Assembly (NCBI GenBank): GCA_017412705.1
Contig: JAFPWS010000036.1
Span: forward strand, 1 to 64,000
Reading direction: 5' to 3'
Length of the DNA: 64,000 nt
Source of the DNA: Prevotella sp.
Lineage (GTDB): Bacteria > Bacteroidota > Bacteroidia > Bacteroidales > Bacteroidaceae
Shown here: piece after piece, positions 8,542 to 17,144 of the stretch
Position numbering within the stretch: the first letter of the stretch is position 1
Layout: the number at the start of each line of letters is the position of its first letter
Position numbers and translations under genes: made by a program
The notes under the pieces: generated by a model
The model's database searches: none
What the model was told of the DNA's origin: nothing
Seen by the model: only the letters and a program-made list of their open reading frames with translations

Positions 8542-8549
8542 TAACTTTG
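8542..8549 (+). promoter_or_regulatory. -7 box before the FAH-porU-porV-ispF operon
   Basis: TAACTTTG matches TAnnTTTG and lies 19 nt before the ATG at 8569. No clear TTG is seen at the -33 position. Confidence 0.55.
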
Positions 8550-8568
8550 CAGCAAAAACGGAAGAATT

Positions 8569-9186
8569 ATGAAGATATTTGCAGTTGGAATGAATTATAT
8601 CCAGCACAATAAAGAGCTGGATGGCGCGTTATATAAACCGGAGAAGCCCGTCATTTTCACCAAGGCTGACTCAGCGTTGCTGAAGGACCACAAGCCCTTC
8701 TTCATCCCTGACTGGTCAGAGCAGGTGGATTACGAGACGGAAGTGGTGGTACGCATCTGCAGGTTGGGCAAGAGCATTCCGGAACGCTTTGCCCATCGTT
8801 ACTATGACGCTGTCACCGTAGGTATTGACTTTACTGCCCGTGATTGGCAACGGGAGGCTCGCAAGAATGGCCAACCTTGGGAAATCTGCAAGGGTTTCGA
8901 TGGCTCTGCTGTGATTGGCGAGTGGGTGGCGAAGGAAAAGTTTCTGGATGTGCAGGCGTTGCACTTCCATCTCGACATCAACGGAAAGACGGTGCAGGAA
9001 GGCTGCACAAGCGATATGCTCTACAGAGTGGACGAGCTGATAGCGTACATCTCGCAGTATTTTACGCTGAAGACGGGCGACCTGCTTTATACGGGAACCC
9101 CAGTAGGGGTGGGGCCTGTCCACATAGACGACCATCTGGAAGGGTGGCTTGAAGAAAGAAAAGTGTTGGAATTTAACTGTAAGTGA
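8569..9186 (+). CDS. Fumarylacetoacetate hydrolase family protein
   Basis: A 205-aa FAH-domain protein. Family marks include an N-terminal MKIFAVGMNY, PVIFTKADSAL, the metal-binding DYETEVVVRI, VGIDFTARDWQ, and the C-terminal GDLLYTGTPVGVGP. FAH-domain proteins hydrolyse or decarboxylate beta-keto acids such as acylpyruvates and oxaloacetate; the short single-domain form is like FAHD1/YcgM. It is first in a run with porU, porV and ispF in which every junction is a 4-bp overlap, but it has no obvious link to secretion. The exact substrate cannot be read from sequence. Confidence 0.9.
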   Translation: MKIFAVGMNYIQHNKELDGALYKPEKPVIFTKADSALLKDHKPFFIPDWSEQVDYETEVVVRICRLGKSIPERFAHRYYDAVTVGIDFTARDWQREARKNGQPWEICKGFDGSAVIGEWVAKEKFLDVQALHFHLDINGKTVQEGCTSDMLYRVDELIAYISQYFTLKTGDLLYTGTPVGVGPVHIDDHLEGWLEERKVLEFNCK

Positions 9187-12100
9187 CAAGAAGGTATATA
9201 TTAATAGGTATAGGACTACTGCTGATATGTCTGACGACGAGCGCACAGAAGTTTTTCAACCTGACTGCTGATGAGGTCAGGATTGACTCGTTGTTGCCGG
9301 TCTTTACCTATAAGCAACCTCTGGGAGTACACTATAAGGACTCCACTTACACGATTACCATTGACTATCCTGAGCTCATTCCGATGAGTGAGGCTGATGT
9401 GCAACGCTATCACTCCATCACGAACGACCCGTTGCCTGCTATGCCTGAGGTTTCGCAGGTCATCAGCGTTGAGCGCAAGCGGGGTGAACTGGTGGCCTCG
9501 CTGGTGCCGCTGGTCTTTAAGGATGGGCAATACCAGAAGCTGGTGAGCTTTATGCTGAAGGTGGAGGCAACTCCTAATCTGCAGGCAATTAAGAGAAGGG
9601 CGCGGGCCTCGGAGAGCAGTCGCTATGCTGACCACTCCGTGCTGAGTTCGGGACGGTGGGTCAAGATTAGCGTACCCTCGACAGGCATCTACCAGCTTAC
9701 CTCTGATGTGGTCAAACAGGCAGGCTTTACCGATATTAGCAAGGTTAAGATCTATGGCTATGGTGGAGCTTTGCAGCCAGAACAGCTGACGGCAGCTTAC
9801 CTGACTGAGACAGACGACCTGCAGGAGGTGCCTACCTGTCTGGTGGGAGGACGACGCCTGTTCTATGGCATTGGCCCCGTATCGTGGAACAGCAGCAATC
9901 GCCGCATTCGCAATCCTTATTCGTCAGTAGGTTGCTACTTCCTGACGGAGAACGACGACGAGGCCTATACCATAAACGAAGAAGCCTTTAAGGAACTCTA
10001 TTATCCCTTGGCCGACGATTATAATACGCTCTACGAAGTCGATGACTATGCTTGGTATCATGGAGGGCGCAACCTCTATGACGCCACAGAAATAACGGCA
10101 GGTGCCAGTAAGACCTATACGCTGGCTTCCGTGGAGACAGCTACCGAGGGCTCGCTCACCGTTGTCGTCTCGGGAGCAGGAGCCTCAACCGTTGCTGTCA
10201 GCTTGAACGATACGGAGTTAGGCACCATTTCCATCCCTTCGAATGGCTCCTACGAGACCATGCGGACAGCAGAGCGTACCTTCACGGGAATCAATAGCCT
10301 ATTGAGCAGCAATCGTATTACGATTGAAGGGCGTTCAGTTACCGATAGAATCCGCCTCGATTACCTGTCCCTTCATGCGGACGTTCCACAAGGGGCTCCA
10401 GACCTCGGTAGCACAACGTTCCCAACGCCCAGTGTGGTATATGCCATCACCAATCAAGACCATCATGCCGACCAGGCTGTAGATATGGTCATCATCATCC
10501 CGACTTCGCAACACCTGTTGGCTCAGGCAGAACGTATCAAGCTGTTGCATGAGCAGCATGACGGATTGCGTGTTCGCATCGTTCCTGCTGACGAGTTGTT
10601 TAACGAGTTCTCCAGTGGAACGCCTGATGCCAATGCCTATCGTCGCTACCTGAAGATGCTCTACGATAGGGCTGAGACGGAAGCCGACATGCCTCGCTAC
10701 CTATTGCTGATGGGCGATGGCGCTTGGGACAACCGTATGCTCTGCAGCGAGTGGAAAGGCTACTCGCCCGACGACTTCCTGCTTTGCTACGAGAGCGAGA
10801 ATTCGTACAGCGCCACTGACTGCTACGTCAGCGACGACTACTTCTGCCTGCTCGATGACGACGAGGGCGGTGACATGCTCATTGCCAAGGCTGATGTCGC
10901 TGTGGGGCGTATCTCGGCACGTACTGCCGAGCAGGCGAAGATTGTGGTAGACAAGATAGAAGGCTACATGGCCAACAACAATGCCGGAGCGTGGCAGAAC
11001 CTGATTTGCTTTATGGGTGACGACGGCAACCAGAATGCCCACATGAACGACGCCAATGCGGTGGCAAAGCTGGTGGAACAGCTCTATCCTACCTATCATG
11101 TAAAGCGTGTCATGTGGGATGCCTACACTCGTGTCAGTTCTTCGACAGGCAACAGCTACCCAGATGTGACGCGACTCATCAAGCAGCAGATGCAGCAAGG
11201 AGCGCTGATGATGAACTATGCGGGACACGGACGTGCTGATGCCATCTCCCACGAATATGTGCTACGCCTGTCAGATTTCGAAAATACCTCAACCAAGCTT
11301 CCGTTGTGGGTTACGGCGTCTTGTGACATTATGCCCTTCGACGGCCAGGAGGAGAACATTGGCGAGACGGCCATGTTCAATGCCAAGGGTGGCTCCATAG
11401 CCTTCTTTGGTACCACACGTACCGTTTATCAGACCTTTAACCGACTGATGAACCTGGCCTTTACCCGCTATGTGTTGAGTCGTGAGGACGATGGGCAGCT
11501 TCTGCCTATGGGCGAGGCTGTGCGCAGAGCCAAGAACGAGCTGATAGAGGCCAAGACAGACCGTACCCAGAATAAGCTGCAATACACCTTGCTGGGTGAC
11601 CCTGCCTTGCGACTTGCTGCCCCCACACTAAGCATGAAAGTCGACGCCATTAACCATGTGGATACCTCGACAGGTCAGACGCAGAAGCTGAGTGCAGGCT
11701 CTACGGCAACCATCAGTGGACATGTGATAGGGCAGGACGGGCAGCTGGATAGCGACTTCAATGGAACGTTGACTGCTATTGTCCGCGATGCTGAGGAGGA
11801 GGTGACCTGTAAGCTGAACGACCCCTCAGAGGCTGATGAGCCTTTCGTCTACTACGATCGTCTGAATGTCATCTTCAATGGTAGCGACTACGTGAAGAAC
11901 GGGTACTTTGAGTTTACCTTTGCCGTACCCAAGGACATCAGTTATTCCGACTTGACAGGACTCATCAATCTCTATGCTGTCAACGATGCCAAGACGGAGA
12001 AGGCCAGCGGCATCAGCGACCAGATTGTGATGGGTAGTGCTGAAGGCATGGCTCAGGACGAGACAGGCCCCAGCATCTACTGTTACCTGAATAGCTCGTC

Positions 12101-12722
12101 GTTTACCAATGGCGGCGACGTCAATAACACACCCTACTTCGTAGCGCAACTGAACGACGAGGATGGCATCAATGCTACAGGCAGTGGTATAGGTCACGAC
12201 TTGCAGCTCATCATTGATGGCGACATGAATAAGACCTATTCGCTGAACGACTATTTCCAATATGACTTTGGCAGCTATACCAGTGGCAGCGTGGGCTTCA
12301 GCATTCCCGAGCTCACTTATGGCGGGCACAAGTTGCTGTTCCGTGCCTGGGATGTGCTGAACAACTCGTCGACAGCTGAGCTAGCCTTCAATGTCGTGAA
12401 GGGTTTGGAACCCAAGTTCTTCGATGTGGAGTGCACACGTAACCCTGCCAGCACGACGACGTCGTTCCGCATTCTGCACGATCGTACCGGCAGCAATATG
12501 GATATTGTACTCGACGTGTTCGACATCTCTGGGCGCCATCTCTGGTCGTATAGCGAGGGAGGCGTTTCGGTAGATAACAGCTATACCGTCGACTGGGATC
12601 TCACCGTCGATGGAGGACGTCGTCTCCAGACGGGTGTCTATCTCTATCGTCTGCGCATCAGCAGCGATGGAAGCACTTATGCCTCGAAAGCCAAGAAACT
12701 GATTATACTAACATCTAAATGA
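9183..12722 (+). CDS. porU: Type IX secretion system sortase PorU
   Basis: 1179 aa. PorU is the gingipain-like (C25) sortase that removes the C-terminal signal of type IX cargo on the cell surface and attaches A-LPS. A signal peptide (MTRRYILIGIGLLLICLTTSAQ) is followed by a long beta-rich region and a caspase-like domain with the catalytic dyad His682 (NYAGHGR) and Cys714 (VTASCD). The C terminus is an Ig-like Por tail (VFDISGRHLW...LQTGVYLYRLR). The start is GTG at 9183, embedded in the stop of the preceding gene (GTGA overlap). porV follows with an ATGA overlap, the usual porU-porV order. Confidence 0.95.
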   Translation: MTRRYILIGIGLLLICLTTSAQKFFNLTADEVRIDSLLPVFTYKQPLGVHYKDSTYTITIDYPELIPMSEADVQRYHSITNDPLPAMPEVSQVISVERKRGELVASLVPLVFKDGQYQKLVSFMLKVEATPNLQAIKRRARASESSRYADHSVLSSGRWVKISVPSTGIYQLTSDVVKQAGFTDISKVKIYGYGGALQPEQLTAAYLTETDDLQEVPTCLVGGRRLFYGIGPVSWNSSNRRIRNPYSSVGCYFLTENDDEAYTINEEAFKELYYPLADDYNTLYEVDDYAWYHGGRNLYDATEITAGASKTYTLASVETATEGSLTVVVSGAGASTVAVSLNDTELGTISIPSNGSYETMRTAERTFTGINSLLSSNRITIEGRSVTDRIRLDYLSLHADVPQGAPDLGSTTFPTPSVVYAITNQDHHADQAVDMVIIIPTSQHLLAQAERIKLLHEQHDGLRVRIVPADELFNEFSSGTPDANAYRRYLKMLYDRAETEADMPRYLLLMGDGAWDNRMLCSEWKGYSPDDFLLCYESENSYSATDCYVSDDYFCLLDDDEGGDMLIAKADVAVGRISARTAEQAKIVVDKIEGYMANNNAGAWQNLICFMGDDGNQNAHMNDANAVAKLVEQLYPTYHVKRVMWDAYTRVSSSTGNSYPDVTRLIKQQMQQGALMMNYAGHGRADAISHEYVLRLSDFENTSTKLPLWVTASCDIMPFDGQEENIGETAMFNAKGGSIAFFGTTRTVYQTFNRLMNLAFTRYVLSREDDGQLLPMGEAVRRAKNELIEAKTDRTQNKLQYTLLGDPALRLAAPTLSMKVDAINHVDTSTGQTQKLSAGSTATISGHVIGQDGQLDSDFNGTLTAIVRDAEEEVTCKLNDPSEADEPFVYYDRLNVIFNGSDYVKNGYFEFTFAVPKDISYSDLTGLINLYAVNDAKTEKASGISDQIVMGSAEGMAQDETGPSIYCYLNSSSFTNGGDVNNTPYFVAQLNDEDGINATGSGIGHDLQLIIDGDMNKTYSLNDYFQYDFGSYTSGSVGFSIPELTYGGHKLLFRAWDVLNNSSTAELAFNVVKGLEPKFFDVECTRNPASTTTSFRILHDRTGSNMDIVLDVFDISGRHLWSYSEGGVSVDNSYTVDWDLTVDGGRRLQTGVYLYRLRISSDGSTYASKAKKLIILTSK

Positions 12723-13894
12723 AGAATATGAAGACAAACATGAAGATAGTGTTTACGGCAGTATGCCTGCTAATCGGGTTGACGGCCTCGGCTCAGGATA
12801 CCAAGAGCCAGTTCAACCCCATTGAGCATGCTGTCATCTCGCAGACCATAGCCCCTGATGCTCGTGCTGCCGGTATGGGTGATGTTGGTGTTGCTACTGA
12901 CCCTGATGTCAACTCGCAGTATTGGAATCCTGCCAAATATCCTTTCTGTATCAGTCGTGCTGGTATAGCCCTTAACTATACCCCTTGGCTGCGCCAGTTG
13001 GTGAATGACATTGACCTGGCCTATGTAGCCGGTTACTATCGCATTGGCGACTATGCTGCTGTCAGCGGCTCGCTGCGCTACTTCTCGCTGGGTGAGGTAA
13101 TGACCTCCTTGGAGGAGAATGCTATGACGGTGAAGCCCTACGAGATGTCACTCGATGTGGGTGCCTCGCTGATGCTGAGCGAGAAGTTCTCTATCGCTGC
13201 TGCCATCCGTTGGTTGTATAGCGACCTGCGTTATGACTATACGGAGGATGCGTCGCCGGCTTCTGCCTTCGCTGCTGACCTGGCTTGCTACTATAATAAC
13301 TACATCAACATCGGACAGCGTGAGTGTCAGTTAGGCTTGGGTTTGAACATCTCTAACGTAGGTTCTAAGATTACCTACTTTGGCGACGACCGTTCCAACT
13401 TCCTGCCTGCCAACCTGCGTATTGGTGCTTCGCTGATGGTTCCTGTCGACGAGTATAACCGCTTCACCATTTCTGCTGATGCCAACAAGCTGCTGGTACC
13501 CACCATTCCCAAGCAGGAGGATGGTGAGTCTAAGGAAGACTACGAACAGCGTGTCATTGCTGAGTACAATGATGTCAGCTCTATCTCAGGTATCTTCAAG
13601 AGTTTTGGCGATGCCCCGGGCGGCTTCAAGGAAGAGCTGGAGGAGATTCAGTGGAGCATAGGTGCCGAGTATGTCTACCACGATCAGTTCTCGTTGCGTG
13701 CAGGTTATCACCATGAGTCGGAGAACAAGGGAAACCGCAAATACTTCACCGTGGGCGGTGGTTTCCGCATGAGTGTCTTCTCACTCGATGTGGGTTATGT
13801 CATCTCTACTGCCAAGAGCAATCCCTTGGATCAGACACTACGTTTCACCCTTGCCTTCGATATGGACGGCATTAAAGACTTGTTTAGGAAATGA
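12719..13894 (+). CDS. porV: Type IX secretion outer-membrane protein PorV
   Basis: A 391-aa FadL-like outer-membrane barrel (PorV/LptO), the shuttle that carries cargo from the translocon to PorU. A signal peptide ends near TASAQD. The characteristic start of the mature protein, ISQTIAPDARAAGMGDVGVAT then NSQYWNPAKYPF, is present, and the C terminus ends in an alternating barrel strand. Its ATG overlaps the porU stop (ATGA) and its own stop overlaps ispF the same way, so all are translationally coupled. Three in-frame Met codons lie within the first eight residues, leaving the exact start open by a few codons. Confidence 0.96.
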   Translation: MKNMKTNMKIVFTAVCLLIGLTASAQDTKSQFNPIEHAVISQTIAPDARAAGMGDVGVATDPDVNSQYWNPAKYPFCISRAGIALNYTPWLRQLVNDIDLAYVAGYYRIGDYAAVSGSLRYFSLGEVMTSLEENAMTVKPYEMSLDVGASLMLSEKFSIAAAIRWLYSDLRYDYTEDASPASAFAADLACYYNNYINIGQRECQLGLGLNISNVGSKITYFGDDRSNFLPANLRIGASLMVPVDEYNRFTISADANKLLVPTIPKQEDGESKEDYEQRVIAEYNDVSSISGIFKSFGDAPGGFKEELEEIQWSIGAEYVYHDQFSLRAGYHHESENKGNRKYFTVGGGFRMSVFSLDVGYVISTAKSNPLDQTLRFTLAFDMDGIKDLFRK

Positions 13895-14364
13895 TAAGAG
13901 TAGGGATGGGCTACGATGTCCACCAGCTGGTGGAGGGACGTGAACTATGGATAGGCGGTATCCGTCTGGATCATGAGAAAGGCCTCTTGGGCCATAGCGA
14001 TGCCGACGTGCTGATTCACGCTATCTGCGACGCCATCCTGGGTGCAGCCAATATGCGCGACATTGGCTATCACTTCCCTGACACATCAGCCGAGACGGAT
14101 GGCATGGACAGCAAGATAATCCTGAAGAAAACCATTGAACTGATAGCTGCTAAGGGCTATCGCTTGGTGAATATCGATGCAACCATCTGCGCTGAGCGGC
14201 CAAAGATGAATCCGCACATTCCGCGCATGCAGCAGACAATGGCTGCTGTCATAGGGTGCGATGCGGATGCCGTCTCTATTAAGGCAACGACAACGGAAAA
14301 ACTGGGCTTTACAGGTCGCCAGGAAGGTATCTCTGCCTACGCTGTGGCACTCATCGAGAAATAA
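13891..14364 (+). CDS. ispF: 2-C-methyl-D-erythritol 2,4-cyclodiphosphate synthase
   Basis: 157-aa IspF of the MEP isoprenoid pathway, which cyclises CDP-ME 2-phosphate with release of CMP. Diagnostic motifs: GMGYDVHQL (metal ligands Asp and His near residues 8-10), LGHSDADVLIHA, and the C-terminal KATTTEKLGFTGRQEGI. Length is normal. It is last in the FAH-porU-porV-ispF run, joined to porV by an ATGA overlap. Its 3' end faces the terminator of the candidate small RNA on the other strand. It shares its pathway with ispG at 3.5-4.8 kb. Confidence 0.97.
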   Translation: MIRVGMGYDVHQLVEGRELWIGGIRLDHEKGLLGHSDADVLIHAICDAILGAANMRDIGYHFPDTSAETDGMDSKIILKKTIELIAAKGYRLVNIDATICAERPKMNPHIPRMQQTMAAVIGCDADAVSIKATTTEKLGFTGRQEGISAYAVALIEK

Positions 14365-14373
14365 AAGTAAGGC

Positions 14374-14416
14374 AAAGAAAAAAACGCTGCTACTCATCAG
14401 CGAGCTGCAGCGTTCA
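14374..14416 (-). terminator. Intrinsic terminator of the candidate small RNA
   Basis: Minus strand: stem AACGCTGC (14407-14414) / GCAGCGTT (14383-14390) followed by a run of T reading TTTTTCTTT. The plus-strand side has no T-run, so it works for minus-strand transcripts only. Confidence 0.8.
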
Positions 14417-14693
14417 AAAAGCCTATGTTTAACTAAAAATCCTTTTTCAAAGCAATTCCAGCCTTTCGACTGGAGGTCTGCCTTTCGGCAGCATATTTTA
14501 TTTTCATACTAACTGTCGTTTAAAAAAGAAAGTTATGAGCGCCTCACGGCGACCACTGTTATCCTAACACATTTAAAACTTTCTTCTTACCAATAACTAA
14601 AAACCTAAAACTATAAATATTACTACTAACCTAAAACAATCTATTAACCAAATCTTGACTTCACTTAGTCAAGTGTCATTCGTTTTGTTTGAC
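14374..14693 (-). ncRNA. Candidate structured small RNA, about 320 nt
   Basis: Bounded by a perfect promoter (TTG-N19-TACCTTTG, 14698-14727) and an intrinsic terminator (14374-14416), both pointing left, with no long reading frame between. Predicted hairpins on the minus strand: CTTGACT/AGTCAAG near the 5' end (about 14654-14673); CGCC-GTGA-GGCG (about 14540-14551); and two adjacent hairpins each capped by GAAA, CTGCC-GAAA-GGCAG and CCAGTC-GAAA-GGCTGG (about 14459-14491). GNRA loops appear only on this strand, which fixes the orientation. I cannot match it to a family; a 6S-type (Bacteroidales-1) or Bacteroides-2-type RNA should be considered. A 24-codon Lys/Arg-rich frame from the ATG at about 14505 to 14431 crosses the two GAAA hairpins, so a leader peptide is not excluded. 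Confidence 0.6.
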
Positions 14694-14697
14694 GATG

Positions 14698-14727
14698 CAA
14701 AGGTACGAACTTTTTTGGGACGCGCAA
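14698..14727 (-). promoter_or_regulatory. Promoter of the candidate small RNA
   Basis: TTG (14725-14727), 19 nt, TACCTTTG (14698-14705) on the minus strand. Expected start of transcription is about 14693. Confidence 0.75.
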
Positions 14728-14842
14728 TGATTTCCTTCTCTTTTTGGCGTTTTTGTGGCACATTCTTGACCTAAATCAATCTATTGTGTGCGACAACAGC
14801 ATTTATTCACACTTTTTTGATGGTCGTTAACAAAATAATTTG

Positions 14843-14850
14843 TACCTTTG
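14843..14850 (+). promoter_or_regulatory. -7 box before the glycosyltransferase pair
   Basis: TACCTTTG lies 21 nt before the ATG at 14872. The nearest TTG (14817-14819) is 23 nt upstream, slightly far. Confidence 0.55.
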
Positions 14851-14871
14851 AAACCCAATAATATATAAGGT

Positions 14872-16152
14872 ATGCGAGTACTGATAGTCAATACAAGTGA
14901 GAAGACGGGTGGTGCCGCAGTGGCAGCCAATCGTCTGATGGAGGCGCTGAAGAACAACGGCGTGAAGGCCAAGATGCTGGTACGTGACAAGGAGACCGAG
15001 CAGCTGACTGTCTGCGGCCTGCCTCAGTCGTGGCGCCTTCAGTGGCACTTCCTATGGGAGAGACTGGTCATCTGGGTGCACTTGCATCTGCATAGGGCTC
15101 GTCTTTTCGAGATAGACATTGCCAACTGTGGTACTGACATTACCAAATTGCCAGAGTTCCAGGAGGCAGATGTCATTCATCTGCATTGGATCAATCAAGG
15201 CATGCTTTCGCTGAAGGACATCCGCAAGATATTGCAGCAGAAGCCTGTGGTGTGGACCATGCACGACCTGTGGCCTGCCACAGCCATCTGCCACTATGCC
15301 CGAGGCTGCCAGCAGTTTCATGAGGAGTGTTCACATTGTCGTCTGCTGCCTGGTGCTGGTCAGCACGACTTGTCCAACAGGGTTTGGCGACGCAAGAAGC
15401 AGATGCTCAGCGGACAAAGTGTGACGTATGTCGCTTGTAGCCAGTGGCTGGCCGACGAGGCCCGGAAGAGTGCCCTGACGAAAGGCCAGCAGGTGCTGAG
15501 CATTCCCAATTCTATCGATACGCACCTGTTCCGTCCTCAGGATAAGCAAAAGGCAAAGACGGCCTTGAGCCTGCCTCAGGACAAACGCATCATCCTCTTT
15601 GTGTCGCAACGGGTAACCGACCCTCGTAAGGGTATGGACTACTTTGTGGAGGCTATCAGCCTGCTGGCCAGCCAGCATCCGGAGATGAGGGAACAGGCGG
15701 GCATCGCCATTCTGGGTGGTCATGCCGAGGATGTGGCTTCCAGGCTGGCACTGCCGGTATGGCCTTTGGGATATGTCAGCGAAGCGAAGCGAATAGTACA
15801 GGTTTACAATGCTGCCGACTGCTTTGTGCTGCCCTCGCTGGAGGATAACCTGCCCAACACGTTGATGGAGGCCATGGCCTGTGGTGTGCCGTGTGTGGGT
15901 TTCCAGGTGGGAGGCATCCCAGAGATGATAGATCACAAGCAGAATGGCTATGTGGCTCAGTTCCAGCAGGCTGACGACCTGTCAAATGGCATCCGCTATG
16001 TGCTGGCTGAGGCTGACTATGAGGTCCTCAGTCGTCATTGTCTGCAAAAGGTGGCTCGCTGCTGGTCGCAGCAGAGTGTGGCCAACAAGTATATGGAAGT
16101 CTATGAGCAGGCTCTGCGCTCTGCCCTTAATCCTAATAGTCAGTCATCATGA
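14872..16152 (+). CDS. GT4-family glycosyltransferase
   Basis: A 426-aa GT-B fold glycosyltransferase, family GT4. The N-terminal acceptor domain has the loop NTSEKTGGAAVAANRL and HLHWINQG. The C-terminal nucleotide-sugar domain has IPNSIDTHLF, FVSQRVTDPRKGMDYF, and the E-x7-E region PSLEDNLPNTLMEAMACGVP. It probably transfers a sugar to an envelope glycan (LPS, O-antigen or A-LPS) at the cytoplasmic membrane. The next gene, a GT2 enzyme, overlaps by 4 bp. With porU-porV nearby, a role in the glycan to which type IX cargo is attached is possible but unproven. Acceptor and sugar are unknown. Confidence 0.93.
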   Translation: MRVLIVNTSEKTGGAAVAANRLMEALKNNGVKAKMLVRDKETEQLTVCGLPQSWRLQWHFLWERLVIWVHLHLHRARLFEIDIANCGTDITKLPEFQEADVIHLHWINQGMLSLKDIRKILQQKPVVWTMHDLWPATAICHYARGCQQFHEECSHCRLLPGAGQHDLSNRVWRRKKQMLSGQSVTYVACSQWLADEARKSALTKGQQVLSIPNSIDTHLFRPQDKQKAKTALSLPQDKRIILFVSQRVTDPRKGMDYFVEAISLLASQHPEMREQAGIAILGGHAEDVASRLALPVWPLGYVSEAKRIVQVYNAADCFVLPSLEDNLPNTLMEAMACGVPCVGFQVGGIPEMIDHKQNGYVAQFQQADDLSNGIRYVLAEADYEVLSRHCLQKVARCWSQQSVANKYMEVYEQALRSALNPNSQSS

Positions 16153-16937
16153 TACGCATATCCATCATCACCATCACCTTCAATGCCGCTCGCAGCTTGC
16201 AGCGTACACTCGACAGTGTAGCTTGTCAGAGTTGGCCCCACATTGAGCATTTCATCATTGACGGAGCCTCCAAGGACGACACGGTGGCCATTGCCCAGCG
16301 CTACAAGGCGCAGAGTCCTCATCAGGTCCTCATCACTTCTGAGCCAGACAAGGGTCTCTACGATGCGATGAACAAAGGGCTTCAACGAGCTACGGGCGAC
16401 TATATCGTGTACCTCAACGCTGGAGACACCCTGCATGCTCCTGACACTATCGAGACAGTCGTTTCAGCTATCAACAGCCAGAATATAACAGATAAGAGCC
16501 AAAAGCCTGCTGTCGTCTATGGTGACACAGCTATTACCGATGATGATGGACGTTTTCTACACTTGCGTACCCATCGTCCCCCCGAGAAGCTGACCTGGCG
16601 TTCCTTCAAGAAGGGAATGCTCGTCTGCCATCAGGCCTTCTATGCCCGTCTGGACATTGCGCGCCGGTTCCCTTACAACCTGCAGTATCGCCACTCGGCA
16701 GATGTCGACTGGTGCATCCGTATCATGAAAGAAGCAGACCGCTTGGGGCTGCCTCTTGTCAACACCCATGCCGTGTTGGCCGATTTCGAGGAAGGTGGCG
16801 ACACCACTCAGCACCATCGTGCCTCACTCTTGGAGCGCTACCATGTCATGTCCACCCATTATGGCTCCATCCAGACCTTCCTCCTCCATTGCTGGTTCGT
16901 CGTCCGTGCCGTATTCCAAAGGCTATTGAAGCTGTAA
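16149..16937 (+). CDS. GT2-family glycosyltransferase
   Basis: A 262-aa GT-A fold enzyme. The N-terminal SIITITFNAARSLQRTLDSV and HFIIDGASKDDT (nucleotide-binding DGxSxDxT), then DKGLYDAMNKGL and YLNAGDTL (the DxD-like site reads NAGD), place it with the WcaA/WbyL-type GT2 enzymes that build LPS and capsule. The C-terminal part has RHSADVDW, the usual ED-like acid region. It starts inside the end of the GT4 gene (ATGA overlap), so the two act together. A C-terminal hydrophobic stretch (LLHCWFVVRAVF) may anchor it to the membrane. Confidence 0.92.
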   Translation: MIRISIITITFNAARSLQRTLDSVACQSWPHIEHFIIDGASKDDTVAIAQRYKAQSPHQVLITSEPDKGLYDAMNKGLQRATGDYIVYLNAGDTLHAPDTIETVVSAINSQNITDKSQKPAVVYGDTAITDDDGRFLHLRTHRPPEKLTWRSFKKGMLVCHQAFYARLDIARRFPYNLQYRHSADVDWCIRIMKEADRLGLPLVNTHAVLADFEEGGDTTQHHRASLLERYHVMSTHYGSIQTFLLHCWFVVRAVFQRLLKL

Positions 16938-16977
16938 ACTAACATCAGAATATGCGTTTAATTTTGGCTAGGCCCGA

Positions 16978-17043
16978 ACAATCTTTTGCCTATAGGCGTA
17001 CAATCTTTTGCCTATAGGCGTACAATCTTTTGTCTATAGGCAA
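16978..17043. repeat. 22-bp tandem repeat, three copies
   Basis: Units at 16978-16999, 17000-17021 and 17022-17043. Each contains CAATCTTTTG followed by CTATAGGC; two copies contain the 10-bp palindrome GCCTATAGGC. The same period and core recur at 49340-49405. The rest of the gap to 17144 shows no gene. Confidence 0.85.
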
Positions 17044-17144
17044 ACGAAAGAGAACTCCCTTGGGAAGTCCTCTTTGCTACGGGCAAAAGCCCTTTAAGGT
17101 TCTGGCTGATACCCTTTCGTCTCCTAACTATTCCTTAACCTTGA

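Noticed and set aside
14431..14505. 24-codon Lys/Arg-rich gene on the minus strand inside the candidate RNA
   Set aside because: It spans both GAAA-capped hairpins and has no ribosome-binding signal, so it was not called as a gene; it remains possible as a leader peptide.
16978..17043. CRISPR-like array
   Set aside because: The units are directly adjacent 22-bp copies without spacers, and there are no cas genes in the window.
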